A stretch of DNA of 64,000 nucleotides, taken from positions 108,761 through 172,760 of the forward strand of contig JANSJX010000037.1 in assembly GCA_026168455.1 (NCBI GenBank). The letters are read 5' to 3'. Of the stretch, positions 47,401 through 59,200 are shown in pieces. The notes below the pieces were generated by a model. It saw only the letters and a program-made list of their open reading frames with translations. It was not told the origin of the DNA and did not search any database. The DNA comes from Theocolax elegans (Eukaryota; Arthropoda; Insecta; Hymenoptera; Cerocephalidae). Numbering within the stretch: the stretch's first letter is position 1; each line of letters opens with the position of its first letter. The translations under genes were made by a program, and so were the position numbers.

Positions 47401-48299
47401 TGGTGTCGATTATTTCGGTCCTATGCTAGTAAAAATCGGACGACTGCCGAGAAAAACGTTGGGGCGTGATATTCACTTGTCTTACGACAAGAGCAATACA
47501 TTTGGAACTTGCGTATAGCTTGGATGCCAGTTCTGCAATAATGGCTTTACAAAGACTGGCAGCTCGAAGAGGAGCACCGTTGGTCATGTATAGCGATAAT
47601 GGTACGAATTTTCGAAAAGCGAGCAAAGAACTCGAATGTGCCTTGAAAGAATTGAATCATGGTAAAATTGCAGAATTTGCTCTAACTAAACGTATTGAAT
47701 GGCGATTTAATCCTCCGGATGCACCACATATGGGTGGAGCATGGGAGCGATTGATTCGTTCAGTAAAGAATGCTTTACGTACAATATTAAAAGATCAAGC
47801 ACCCAGTCAAGAAGTTTTGTATACCGTATTATTAGAGATTGAACATTCGGTAAATTCAAGACCACTTACTCATGTATCACTTGATACACGAGACAAAGAG
47901 GCTTTAACGCCAAATCATTTTTTAATAGGTTCGTCATCAGGGGAAATTCAATTAAGAAATTCAGATTTTAAAAATATATGTTTGAGAAAACAGTGGAAAT
48001 TAACCCAACATTTTGCTGATTGCTTTTGGAAACGTTGGATTAAAGAATATCTTCCTACTTTAATTACGCGTAAAAAATGGACCGAAAAAAGTACTCCTTT
48101 AAAAATCGGTGATATTGTTTTAATAATGGATTTTCAAGCTCCGCGAAATACGTGGCGTAGGGGAGAAGTTACGCGAGTATATCCTGGCGCGGACGGGGAA
48201 GTAAGAATGGCAGATGTACACACTCCAATGGGTGATTTTATGCGACCATCTCGAAAATTAATAATTTTGTTGTCCAAAGATGAGGTACAAAATTAACGA
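44498..48299 (+). pseudogene. BEL/Pao retrotransposon Pol, 5'-truncated and frameshifted
   Basis: Starts in the C-terminal part of the aspartic-protease region (…LLGQDNWELIV…TLLGWCLHG). The reverse transcriptase follows with AFKGDISDMFLRI and the YMDD box (about 45718-45729). RNase H comes next (LHIFCDAS, about 46260; SVPRLELQAA). The integrase has the HHCC finger (HRRYFHAS…CLVCRLRRG), a D in CGVDYFGP, a D in YSDNGTNF and an E in GGAWERLIRS, then the DUF5641-type tail (RRGEVTRVYPGADGEVR) to a TAA at 48296. Breaks in frame at about 46205-46245, 46870-46900 and 47455-47470 separate four readable pieces. Gag and most of the protease are absent, so it is a dead copy. The domain order protease-RT-RNaseH-integrase with these signatures is specific to Pao/BEL. 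Confidence 0.95.
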
Positions 48300-48309
48300 A
48301 ATTTTGTAC

Positions 48310-49283
48310 GGGGAGGAGAGTTGTTACGGATTAAAATAGTATTAGGTTTAATAAATTAGCTAGAAAGAATTCTTTGCGTTCAATAAAATAAAAATGTATC
48401 AGTTTTAAATGTTTAAGTGTTAGATTTATAGTTCACAGTAAGAAAGTAATAATTTTAGTTAAAATATACAAATGCGGAGAGTTTAATACTTAGAATTATT
48501 TAGAGTATAGAGTTTTATATACAAACGTTCAATGTATACGTCGATAATAATGCAGCGTTTCTTTATCGTATAAGTTACTTTAATCATTGCGTCATTACAT
48601 TATATAGAAGAAAGAATATTAGTTTTGTAAAGATTATATTTATAAACGTTATAAATAATTGTACTATCAGCGATTATTAATTAGTTTATATAAAAATTGT
48701 GAAAAAGGGATTGGAATCGAATATTGTAAAGAATTTACTTAAGATCACCGTTTAATAATTTAAATTAATAAAATTCAAGCCTTAACGAAGTGATGTATGG
48801 AATACGGTGCTGTGCCCGGAAAACCGGAAAATATTCTTATAATGAAGAAATCTATGAGCTTGAAAGGCCGTGCTGTGTCGGGAGAACTTTGTTCTCGAAA
48901 TCTGGTTCAAGCGAGTATTTTTCACTCATAGAATATTTTGTCAGTTTTCAAAAGCTGAAATCGATGGCAATAAATGCTGTCGCGAGACTTTACCGGAAAT
49001 TATTCCGAAGTCAGTTTCATAAATATCCATCAAAATAGATGGGGAAGCGCAAAGGCTTCATTACGCAGAGCTACGTGTAGGCTTAAACGAGCCGCGAGAA
49101 AAGTATCGTATGTCGCGAAAGAAAATTAGGCAGAGAGGGGGTATTAGAGAAGTCAAGTTCAAAGGCTCTTACAGTTTTCTTTAGTCTCATTCGTTCATTC
49201 GATTCCAACCGCTTTGGTAGCATTAAATTCAGTCTAATCAAAATTTGTTGAATTCATTAATAATCCCAGTTGATTCCCTTACA
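48310..49283 (+). mobile_element. 3' LTR of the BEL/Pao element, preceded by polypurine tract
   Basis: A purine tract (GGGGAGGAGAG, 48310-48320) is followed by TGTTACGGATTAAAATAGTA, a normal LTR start (48322). The right end is uncertain: …GATTCCCTTACA at 49283 lies just before sequence of the 175-bp repeat family, which would be the original flank; the alternative TCCGTTACA at 50179 is a better inverted match to TGTTACGGA but would make a ~1.86-kb LTR containing a tRNA-like insertion. No 5' LTR exists here to settle it. Confidence 0.6.
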
Positions 49284-49533
49284 GTAAAGTTAACTTTATA
49301 TAGGTGTAACAAAGGTGACTGTACAATATTCTTATGCGGAAATAACTAGGAGGGTCGTTATTAAAGGTAGAAGTCGGTCAAAATTTGGAAAAAAACGAAT
49401 TTTACTCCTTCTTTGTTGAATATCTCGAAAAGTTACATTTTTATTTTCTTTAAATTGAAAAGTTAAGGGTAGGTCCCTGGATTATCGGCGACGATCGTCG
49501 ATAGGACCAAGTCGACTAGCCGGGATAATTCCG
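49284..49533 (-). repeat. 175-bp repeat piece and TA-element end, inverted
   Basis: Reverse complement of the junction seen at 35128-35320: 175-bp repeat sequence (ATTAAAGGTAGAAGTCGG, CTCGAAAAGTTACATTTTTA), TA at 49470-49471, then AGGTCCCTGGATTATCGGCG and ACGATCGTCGATAGGACCAA to about 49533. This third copy is clean of the rest of block X. Confidence 0.8.
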
Positions 49534-49600
49534 AATGGTAGCGCAGTGGTGAGGCTTCTGCCTCGCGCTCCCGGGATCGTGGGTTCGCGCCCCGATACCT
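49534..49600 (+). mobile_element. tRNA-like SINE head
   Basis: AATGGTAGCGCAGTGGTGAG gives an A-box-like start and GTGGGTTCGCGCC a B-box-like element. The acceptor stem does not close. Sequence after GATACC is not the body of the other SINEs, so this is a second SINE family or a decayed tRNA. Confidence 0.5.
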
Positions 49601-50884
49601 TCCATGTTTTTTTATTCCTTATACTCAATCCGCACCCCGTTACAGTATATTTTTCGGATTTTTTAAATTTGGATCTGTCGATCTTCTCGATTTTAAGTTA
49701 GGAATAATTTGAAGTGAAAACTTAAATTATTCAACAAATTACTTTTGATCTGCAATTTGGAAAAATAGTTTAAGTTATTCTGTTTTAGTTACCTTTAAAT
49801 TTGCTTTAGATCTGCGAATCTTTAATTCCCATCACACAACTTAGTGAAATTCTCGGTTACGGCCCTCCTTCCCAGTACAATTAATTATACATTATATTAT
49901 TATTTTATTTTAAAGAGTTTGATAAATATTTATATATAAAAGGGGCCCGTTTCAATGGTTTAAGCGAGACAAGGATCCTCCCAACCAACGATATTTAGCC
50001 GCTCGAATATCATTGGACAATTCTAATATTTTTCTTAACTATTAAAAATTAAGAACGAATTGATAAAAAGAAATACATATATACATTTTACAACTGTAAT
50101 ATTTAATAAAATAGTTTTTACTGATTAGCAAAATTTGTTTGATTTTATTTGACAATAATTAACTTATTGATCCGTTACAAGATACTCTAATTGAAATTAG
50201 ATTGATAAAGAATCAACTGAAAATTAATGAATTTACAGTTTTTATACAATCCAGGCGAGCAAAAATAAATATGGTAATAAGCTTTTGCAGGGTACATGAA
50301 GATAAGTTGGATTTTTCCGATGAAGAATTAAAACTTTTGATACTGAAAAATAATTGCATAATAATTTGTACGATTTTGCATGTGTTAAAAAGTATGTATG
50401 ACAAACTTACGATATAGCTTTTTTAATTTCTTGCATTATCAGTTGATCATTCATTACATCATCAAATCGTTGACTTACAATAATTTCCTTAAAAAAACAT
50501 GTACACATTACTTTAAAGTTTAAACATAATATAAAAAAAGAAATTCATGGATTAAATATTGCTAGACGAATTAAAACAATGAAGGTGTTGAATTATATTA
50601 TTAAATAACTAAATATTACTCTATAAGAAGATCTACTTGTTTCATTTAAAAAATTTTTATATAAAAAAATATGTTTATACACACGATAATCTATAAACCT
50701 ATTAGTTTTTTATTTCCTACATTAGAAATATTATATAAATTATGTAATCACTGCTACAACTTATATTTTGTTGCAACAGTAGTCTCGATTGAGATATTAC
50801 ATTTCTTTGAATGAAAAATAAATGTATGCAAATAAGATACTCTTGTAACAACATTACTTTAGAATTAGTTTGGTTTTCTGTTAC
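49601..50884. other. Intergenic DNA, no supported gene
   Basis: AT-rich. A short ORF at 50202-50417 has an opposite-strand ORF of equal quality and no motif. The ATCCGTTACA at 50170-50179 is the alternative BEL LTR end. Confidence 0.4.
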
Positions 50885-51873
50885 CTTTTTGGAAACTTCC
50901 TTTTGCGTTGGATACAATTTAAACGAGTCTTGAATTTCATCACTTTCAAAAACGTTTCGTTTTGCAATATTAAATTTTACTTTAGAACTTATTATATACT
51001 GCTTTAATTTTTCATTCATATGTTCAAATCGCGGATAAAATTTATTAAATAATTCCTGCTTGGGTCGATGACATACAATAAAAATATTGTTGTTATATTC
51101 TAATCTTTTTTTCCTAAAATCCATTTTATCATCGAATCTTCCGCTTCATTTTTTCTTTCTTTTACCTTCAAAATAAATGCATCAATTTATCTTTAATATT
51201 AACAACAAATTATTAAATCAAAATTAAAATTCTGAACTTAGAAATTACTTAATTTATTGTAATAATTAAGTGTACCTGGTCAAAAATCATATCATTATTA
51301 GATTCTTCCCGTTCTGAAGTATCATACTTAAATTTCTTGGCCTTAGGTGAATTCGAGTCAATTTTCGTTTGTTCAACTTTCGTGCAGGATAACAGAATGT
51401 TTTCGTGTAGTACCTATGATTTTATAAATACAATTGAAAAGAGTTATATTTTTAAAATTTTTTCTTTTTCATTGGGCAATACTTTATTTATAATATTAGA
51501 AAAAGATTCATTTACATACCTTAACATGATCAGGCATTTCTAATATATAGTACAGGTTTTTTATTTTTGTCAGCATCAATTTGTTTGTACAGAAGCATGT
51601 ATGCACTATCGTATGTTTTTTGTATTTCATAATCGCTAATCTGAAAATAATTGTTATGTATGCCAGCTGTAACTGTTTTAAGTAATTAAAATTTGTAATT
51701 CAAAAATGTTATGTGCTTCTTACGAATGTTACAATATCATCATTAAAGGATAGCCACTTTTTTTGTTGTCAAATCTTTGATATAAGCATAGTAGTGACCT
51801 TGATCAGCATTGCCTGTATGGACTAAAATGGAATACAATTCATATATGGGTGCTGATTCGGTAATGCTGTAAC
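50885..51873 (-). pseudogene. USP47-like ubiquitin-specific protease, C-terminal catalytic exons, frame-broken
   Basis: Four exon-like blocks on the minus strand with matching splice sites: 51724-51873 (acceptor ATATAG, donor GTAAGA), 51520-51640 (TTTTCAG, GTATGT), 51276-51413 (CATAG, GTACAC) and 50885-51165 (TTGAAG, GTAACA). The first encodes YELYSILVHTGNADQGHYYA, the catalytic His box of USP enzymes (G-H-Y-Y-A-Y). The second encodes DSAYMLLYK, the end of the USP fold, then MPDHVK. The fourth encodes an IFIVCHRPKQ segment that lines up with USP47 after its catalytic domain. Each of three blocks needs one frame correction at or just by an A run (plus-strand T runs 51758-51764, about 51554-51559, 51106-51112). 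Upstream exons with the catalytic Cys were not found. Deubiquitinase by family; here a fragment, a pseudogene or an error-bearing gene. Confidence 0.75.
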
Positions 51874-51979
51874 CTATATATAATACAAATTATTGATTTG
51901 ATTTCAAATAAATATTTATGCAAATACAAGGTATTTATTAGCATCCCACGTAAAAAAATTGTTTTAGTTTTGTTGTCAG

Positions 51980-52486
51980 CGTGGTGTGCAAATGAAAGAG
52001 AGATTTTTTAATTTCAATTATGAATTATACAGAGTAACAGAATGTCTACGGCCCGAAAATGCTGTATCTGAAGCTTTTAGAAACGGAAATGCGAATATTT
52101 TTTTACAGCTTTTGCAATATTTTAATAAATTAGTAGACGGTACCGATCATTTTATAACTTTGTATCAATGGAATCAGCTCTTAGATCTCGAGTATTGTCA
52201 AAGTATTAAAAATAACAAAACAATTAAGTGCGATAATTCTACTGAATTTTGGTATAATATTTCTAATGCTCAAGATTCACAAGGAGAATGTCCATTTAGA
52301 TTGATCGGATGCTTGGAATTAGTTGTATTATCGACTCTACACGCAAATGACAGCGAAACTCTCTATGGTTCATTAATGGTCCAAGAAGCTTTTGAACATT
52401 TCTCAAAAAATGGCATTTTCGAGCCATCGAATTTAATGATGGAATTAGCTTCTAGCAATAAGTATTACAAGCAACAGCAGTCAAAG
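51980..52486 (+). CDS. Unrecognised 507-bp coding exon (169 codons)
   Basis: Opens right after a good acceptor (TTTTGTTGTCAG, 51977-51979) and closes at a donor (TCAAAG|GTATGG, 52486/52487), both phase 0, with no stop between. Composition looks like a folded cytosolic protein: mixed helices, aromatic residues, LYQWNQLLDLEYCQS, GECPFRLIGCLELVVLSTL, HFSKNGIFEPSNLMMELAS. No transposon or catalytic motif is recognisable. There is no in-frame ATG before the exon; the first Met is two codons inside a GTG-CAA-ATG string. It lies divergently beside the USP47-like exons. I do not know the family. Probably a single exon of a host gene, or a duplicated piece of one. Confidence 0.5.
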
Positions 52487-52959
52487 GTATGGTAATTTTA
52501 GAAACAATTAAAAATAAACTATATTTACAGTATTAAGTTTAGAATATTATATTTTTTACAAGAACGAAAAGAGACCTCGTAGAGATTGTACGTGATATAT
52601 AATTACAATAATTGTACAAAAATAATTATTTTAAATGTTAGGTTTTTTAAATATATTTAATGGTTTATAGTAGTTAACAAATGATAATTTTTTCCCTGGA
52701 CAAATAAATTAAAATAAAACAATAAAAAAAAATTTAATCGTATGTCTCGCAATTGGTGCAGAAAGTATTTTTACATTGAAAATAATTGCAAGTAATTAAT
52801 TTTTTTACAGTAAAATTGCTTTTTTTAATTTTAAACGAATTATCAAATTAAAAGCAATATTTAATTAATTAATACATTTTCCTCGATTTCTAAACTTTTT
52901 GAAATTCGCGCCACCGAATGGATACCGCCACGCCGCCACGGTGCCACTTTTGAGATCAC
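52487..52959. other. Intergenic/intronic AT-rich DNA
   Basis: No gene recognised. If the preceding exon is real, this is its downstream intron. Confidence 0.4.
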
Positions 52960-53570
52960 TGATTAAGATCACTCTGTGGAACTCGGTCAGCGTGACCTAT
53001 ACCCACTAAAAAACCACCCGGCTATTGGTCTTGGCAGGGCTCCTCATCTCGACTGATCCCCCCCCCCCCAGGAGAGGGGCAGTCATGCCACGTTTGGCCC
53101 TTCGTGATCGGCAATCATATCACTGTCTCGTGCATGTGGGGCGGCTATTAATGTCGCCCCTGGTACGCTCTTCTTCTTTTCTGATATGGTTCAGCCGCCC
53201 CACAATGGATGCTGCAAAGGTCACTACGACATCCCGACTTTCTTGCGAACCAAGAAGGCACATTCCGATACCCTCTGGTGTCAAAGACCCTTTTCAAAAG
53301 GTTTGGAAATCACCCCTTTCTTCCGCGAATCGAAAACACCAGGACAAGATGTGCTCCACGTCTTCGGCGACACCAGGGCAGGTTGAGCACTCCGCACCCC
53401 CGCATATGTGGATGCGGTGCAGGCTTCAAACATATACTACTGGAGGTAGCATACCATAAGTAAAATTGTGACCCAGTAATAGAGAGAGAAAGAGAGTACT
53501 TGAGTACATGCCCTCTCTCTAACGCGCCCGGGATTGGTCGATTTCGGTAGCTCACGTTCATTTGTTATTC
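52960..53570 (-). mobile_element. LINE 3' fragment (R1/Jockey-like C-terminal Cys-His motif)
   Basis: A GC-rich island. On the minus strand at about 53290-53400 the frame reads AECSTCPGVAEDVEHILSWC, the C-x2-C-x8-H-x4-C motif found after the reverse transcriptase in R1/Jockey-type LINEs (commonly CPRCPGVxEDVEHVxxxCPRF). Stops follow soon after and no RT is attached, so it is a truncated, decayed copy. A C12-13 run lies at about 53056-53068. Confidence 0.7.
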
Positions 53571-54162
53571 TAGAGTCGGTTCTTCTTTCAAAATATATGG
53601 GAGAAATAAATTTAGTAACGTAAAAGATCTTTTACCTAACAAGTATTGGTATTTGAAATATGGGGATCCGAACCTTTCAACCCAAAAATTGTATTTAAAA
53701 TATTGAATTAAAAATGTCAAAAAATTCATACGGCTAGCTTAAGAAAAGGGAGGGTCAGACGTTATAAGAAACGATAATTTACTTATTAATAATTAAATAA
53801 ATAATTTTTGAACGGTAATTATTAACCAAAAAAGGTATAAAATTTCAATTTCGTAATTAAATTATCGATTTAAAATCTAAAAAAATTTGGGTATATTGTT
53901 TAAAACATGCCTAAGAGCCTAATACATAAACATTATTTTGTTTAGAAAAAAATGAAAAATAACCATTTTTTTAATACAACATTACGAAATTTAAGCTTAT
54001 ATGCTCCTTGAGGAGACGTATTCATATATTATAGCTAAAATCAGTAAAAAATATTTGTTTGGGTGATACAAAAGTGGCTAAAATATGTAGTACATCACTG
54101 CACTTCAACTGTACATGGTTATATGTATGTTAATAATATTTTATAAATATTTAGTTAAAAGT
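53571..54162. other. AT-rich flank of the Gypsy element
   Basis: No gene recognised. Confidence 0.4.
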
Positions 54163-55442
54163 TGTAACGGTCACGCTGGGGATTAGGGCGTGGCGTCAAA
54201 GGCGAAATAACAGTTATATTTAAATAAATAATATTAATTTATTAATAATACAAAATAGGGTTTGGGCGCCAGCCGCGTACAATCGCGGCGAATTTATAAC
54301 GATTAAGCTCGGCTGCGTACGAGCTGCTGCTGCTACTTGCTGCGCGAGGGGAGGGGAGGGGAGAAAAAGGGGAAGCACACTTACGGTAGGAAGGAATACG
54401 CGTATCCACTACAAGGCGTACACCCACCTTATTAACGAGGAGATCGTCTCCTGGAGTTGCTGCTCTGCGGTCAGTTGCTCTCGCACACACACACTCAAAA
54501 TACAATCGAAATATAAATATCGGTCGGTTTGCCGGTGTAGCCTCGATGGCGTCCCGATGAGCTCTCTCGAGTTCGGGCTCGTTCGCCGCTTCGCTGCTCG
54601 GGCCCGACGTGCGCGCGCAGCTTCTCGCGTCGAGTCGCCCGTCGGCCGCCGTCGTCTCGCGCGCCTCGTGTAGTGAGTGCTCGCGGCCATGTTGATCAAG
54701 GCGGACGACGTTGCCGGGCTGCTGCTTCCCACGGAGAGGACGATGTTCCCGGTGATGCTGTTACCCAGGTAAGCCTATATGATCGTTCCTCCGTGTTATA
54801 TATTGTATCGGCTAATGAGTCTGCTCTGTTACAGGTGCAGGCGGGACGGCCGATCTTCGAGTCTTCTCTCTCACTCGCTCTCACGGTGGCTTCTCAGCTG
54901 GTGCGCGTCGGGTCGGTGATTGCTGCTCTTCGTCGGTGCTGCGTTGCTGCGGGGATTCTGGCTGCTTCTCAGGTGAATATATATCTCCCGAGGGAGTGCT
55001 GCTTATTATTTACTAATTATTAATTGAGAGTTATGGTAATGTTATGATTACCATAACCTCACTTCCAATCCTCTCCTAGCATGTAGCTGTCAGTTAGTAT
55101 GTGCACTACATGCGTCCTTGTTTCCTTCTACTTAGGGTTATTATTAATTATTTATCTGTTTCACAGCTTCCTGGATATCCTGTTGCTGCTCGTGCTGCTC
55201 CATCTGGCACCTTGGGCCATCGCAGGCTGCTCCTTGGACCTGGTGCGAAGCCTCCCAGAAGTAGTATCGCCTCTCCTGACATGCTGCTTCATTGTGCTAG
55301 GGGAAAGGAGATAAGAGAAGTATTGGGAATTTAGGGAGCTTCGTGTAGGATAGGTAGGCTTAGAGATGTGAGGGTAGGTAGGCTAGTTTATCTTGGGGTT
55401 CGCTCGCTTATTAACTTGACAGGTATTACATACCTTGTCACA
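54163..55442 (-). repeat. Gypsy 3' LTR (1280 bp)
   Basis: Plus-strand ends TGTAACGGTCACGC…TACCTTGTCACA, that is TG…CA on the element strand (TGTGACAAGG…CCGTTACA). It contains a GC-rich core, unlike the AT-rich surroundings, with CACACA runs near 54484 and a TAATGTTATGATTACCATAA near-palindrome at about 55034-55055. Confidence 0.95.
54673..55334 (+). CDS. Candidate spliced antisense reading frame inside the Gypsy LTR
   Basis: On the strand opposite to gag-pol, three open blocks join in phase 0 at canonical splice signals: block 1 to 54768 (ACCCAG|GTAAGC), block 2 54835-54972 (TGTTACAG| … TCTCAG|GTGAAT) and block 3 55167-55334 (TTTCACAG| … TAG). The implied introns are 66 and 194 bp. The first intron is also open in frame. 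The same splice signals are kept in the 5' LTR (as far as it exists) and largely in the older solo LTR, where block 3 also stays open over ~45 codons, although TCTCAG has become TCCTAG there. The product would be Ala/Arg/Leu-rich with no known domain. Translation is unproven, and GC-rich DNA has long chance ORFs. Confidence 0.25.
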
Positions 55443-55460
55443 ACTCCCCCCCACCAAACT
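55443..55460 (-). other. Polypurine tract of the Gypsy element
   Basis: On the element strand TTTGGTGGGGGGGAGT lies directly before the 3' LTR start (TGTGACAAGG). This is the normal primer site for plus-strand DNA synthesis. Confidence 0.85.
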
Positions 55461-56210
55461 GAAGTTACGCGGAAGTCGTAACTGAATTTTAAACTAACTA
55501 ACTAAAAGACAATAAATTAAATAAATACTTAATTACTAAAACTAAAAAAAAAATAATTTGCTATTATCGCTGCTAGTAATGGTGGGGAGAGTAATGCTGC
55601 TTCCTAATTAACTTATTTCTAACAAGTAGCCGGTGCTACTGTTGCGGTGTGCTCGTGTTTAGTCTCCATGACTATTCTGCTTGGCTGCTGTCTGTGTTAG
55701 TGTACACGGTGTATGTGATTTAATTTAGCTCTTATATTGCTTATAAGTACGATTGGCTGGGCCCTTACATTATATTTATTATATCTTACCGCTTGGAGAG
55801 CTCATTTCGCGTTCGCGACACTCTCATACTGCATACTTACATGTTCTCTCTCATTCCTATTAAACATTTATTTAATAACAAAAATTAAATTTTTAAATGC
55901 AAATAAAATATCGATTTTTATATATTATGCTACTACTACTTTATAAGATTGGTGCATGCCTTGCTGCTTATTTGCCATATTGCTGCTACTGCGTCATTAT
56001 TTTGTTTGGTTATTAATCACTTTAAAATATTTTTCTCTTAAGACAACGAAATTAATAAAAAATTTGTGCATATTATTTCTTGGCTGCTGGGTTTTGTTAG
56101 TACTTTAAGCTGCTGATAGTAAAATGTAAATAGGAAGAGAGAATGCAGGATTTAATGTTTTGCTGCTTGCTGTGGCTGCTTGCTTAAGATAAAAGGGGGT
56201 ATTTTGGATA
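55461..56210. other. Gypsy region between pol and the 3' LTR
   Basis: About 750 bp without a supported gene. An envelope gene is not visible, so the element has only gag and pol. Confidence 0.6.
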
Positions 56211-59200
56211 TTACTTCCGGGGTCTGAGCTGACGTTTGGGTGGGCTGCTAGGGGACATATCGGGGTCAGGTATAATTTTCTTGGGACGACCTCTTTTACG
56301 GGTAGCTGGGTTGTTGGGCGGATTCGTGATTCGGATGCTTTGCGATAATTGCTGCTGCTGCGTTTGCGGACATTGGGGTGGAATTACATTTCGGGGAGGG
56401 ACATACCGCTTTAAATCGCTAATATGAACTTTAGTTTGTCGTTTGCTGCTCTCATCCTCCACTAAATAAATGCTAGGGGAGAATATTTGAATTATTTTTG
56501 CGGATCCTATATATTTGGGTGCGTGCTTAGCTGCGAAATTATCGTCGGCTGACGATAGCACACGATTGCGGCGACAAACTAAATCTCCTAATTGGTATTG
56601 TATCTCTCTACGACCTCTATTGTAATACCGTGCTTGCTTGGTTGTGGCTATTTCTGTATGCTTCTTTACTAGGTCGTAGATTGCTGGCAATCTATGCAAT
56701 CGCTCTATCCATTGCTGCGTATCTGGGGCGGGAATTTGGGTTGGGGATTCAATGTGCTTTTTGACCAGAGCTATAGGAATAGGGTTCCTACCAAAATTCA
56801 AGAAGGCTGGTGAATATTTGGTGGAGGAGTGCACGACCGTGTTTAGTGCAAAACAAAATTCGCCTAGATGTGTGTCCCAATTTCTATGATCATCAGCTAA
56901 ATAGCTGTTGATCATTGGCTTTATATTTCTGTTCACCCTCTCCACAGGGTTGGCTTGCGCGAAATATGGAGGGATTGTTGACTGCGTAATCCCGTAATAT
57001 GCTAGCTTCTCTGTGACCATCCGATTAACGAATTCTGTTCCGTTATCGGTGATCAAGTATTTGGGACATCCCCATCTATTTATTACAAGCTCGTCGAAAG
57101 CTTGCAATACACTCTTTGCATCAGCTCTTCTTAATGCCTTCATCTCCACGTATCTCGTGAACAGGTCTTCAAATACAATAATGTATTTGAAGCCTTGTTT
57201 CGATGGTGGCTTTGGGCCCATAATATCTGCTGCTACTACTGTCCAGGGTGCACTGATATTCCTGCCTTCCATAAGACCGGCGGGAGCTTGTTGGCTGCTT
57301 TTATGGGCTTGGCACTCTTGGCAAGCTTTGACATATTGGCATGTGTCCATATATATCCCTGGCCAGTAATAATACGTGGCCAATCTAGCATATGTCTTGT
57401 CATTGCCTAGATGGCCTGCTTGCGGCGTGTAGTGGGCTTCGTACAGGGCTCTTTGTCGGTCGTTTTGGGGTAAAATCAGCTTCCAGGCATCGAGGTCGGG
57501 GACAAGGGGATCTACTAGGGGATTGGGACGGTGGGCGTATAATAGATTATTCTCTATTCTCAGGTCGGGGTACTTATTGGGGAATTTGGCTACTGCTATT
57601 AATTTTGTCTGATACCAGGGATCGCTGCTGTCTATTGATATGGCTGCTGCTGCTTCGGTGTTCTCGTACGCTCGAGATAGTGCATCGGGCACTTTGTGTA
57701 ACGCTCCTTTGCGGTGCACAAATTTTATATTGTAATTTTGGAGGATGGTATTCCAACGGGCCAATCTCCCTGTTGGATCTTTAATATTGTGCAACCAGAG
57801 AAGACTGTGGTGATCCGTTACTACCGTGAACTCTTCCCCTTGCAAATAGCCCTTGAGTCGGTCTACACACCATAACACGGCCAAGCACTCCTTTTCCGTG
57901 ACGGTGTAGTTCCGCTCAGCTTTGCTTAGGGTCCTGCTCACGTAGTATATCGGATGCTCCTCTCCGTTTATCTCCTGCGTGAGAACTCCGGCTATCGCGT
58001 AATCGCTGGCATCAGTTTGGAGGGAAAATGGGAGGGAAAAATCGGGTCGGGCTAAAATAGGGGCTTGGGTGAGGGCTAACTTCATCTTCTCGAACGCTTC
58101 TTGCTGCTCCTTGTGCCAGTGCCATCTGACATCTTTCCTTGTGAGGTAATTCAAGGGTGCTCGGTAGTCTGCCAATTTGTCAATAAATCGGGAATACCAA
58201 CCGATTAATCCGGTAAATCTCCGTAGCTGCTTTAAATTAGTGGGGGCTGGGTATTCCAATATCGGCTTAATTTTGTCATTGTTTGTTTTTAGGCCATCCT
58301 GGTTAACTTTATAACCTAGGTATGTAACCTCCGCGCAACAAAATTCCGATTTTTCGCGGTTTAGCTGCAGATTGGCTTTCTTAAGGGCTGCTAATACTAT
58401 TTTGAGCCACCGAATGTGTTCCTCAAAGGTTTTGGCCGTGATGATTATGTCATCTAAATAAGCGAACACATTCGGTTCCCACTCTGGCTTTATCAAATTG
58501 TCCATTATTTTCTGGAACATGGCTGGAGCATTTGCTAGACCGTAGGGTACGCGGGTGAATTGAAATAAACCCTTTCCTGGGAGGGCAAAGGCTGTTATTT
58601 CTCGGCTTTCGGGGGCTAGGGGGACTTGATGATAAGCTTGGGACAGGTCTAGCTTGCTTATATAGCGGCTTTCTCGTAGCTGGTCTAAAATATCGTCCAT
58701 GTTTCGCATGGGATAAGCTATTTTCTTCGTAACTGCATTGACTTGCCTATAGTCAATGCAGAAACGATATGCACCGTTCCCTTTAGGGACAATAACGGGG
58801 CAGCTGCACCATGGACTATCGGAAGGTTCGATGATGCCTTCACGTAGCATCCTATCGACCTCCGCATAGCCTGCTTGTAGCATTTTAGGCGAGTACCGGC
58901 GGTTCCTCTGCCTAATTGGCTCGGCTCCTTGCGTATCAATTCTATGGACAGTTAGGTTTGTAGTGCCTAACGTCTTGGGGGCTGCGGGAATCATTTCGTC
59001 TAAAAGCTGCTGCAAAATTTTTTCTTGGGAAGGGGTAGCTCTTTTGAGTCCTCCGATGCTCGCTAGGGCTGGTATGTAGCTTGGGTCTTCGCCATGAGGA
59101 TAAAAATGATGCGTAATGCCTTTAGAAGTCCACCACGTATCCTTTTCATAATTTATCCTCATGTTGACCTTGCGCTTAAAATCGATCCCCAGTATGCAAT

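Noticed and set aside
50170..50179. ATCCGTTACA as the definite end of the BEL 3' LTR
   Set aside because: It matches the LTR start in inverted form, but the region between includes a tRNA-like sequence and 175-bp repeat flank that point to an earlier end at 49283. Unresolved without a second LTR.
51946..51965. CCCACGTAAAAAAATTG as the left end of another CCC-type TIR element
   Set aside because: No matching right end was found nearby; kept only as a remark.
56236..57784. Long plus-strand ORFs across the Gypsy pol and gag regions
   Set aside because: Shadows of the minus-strand coding sequence.
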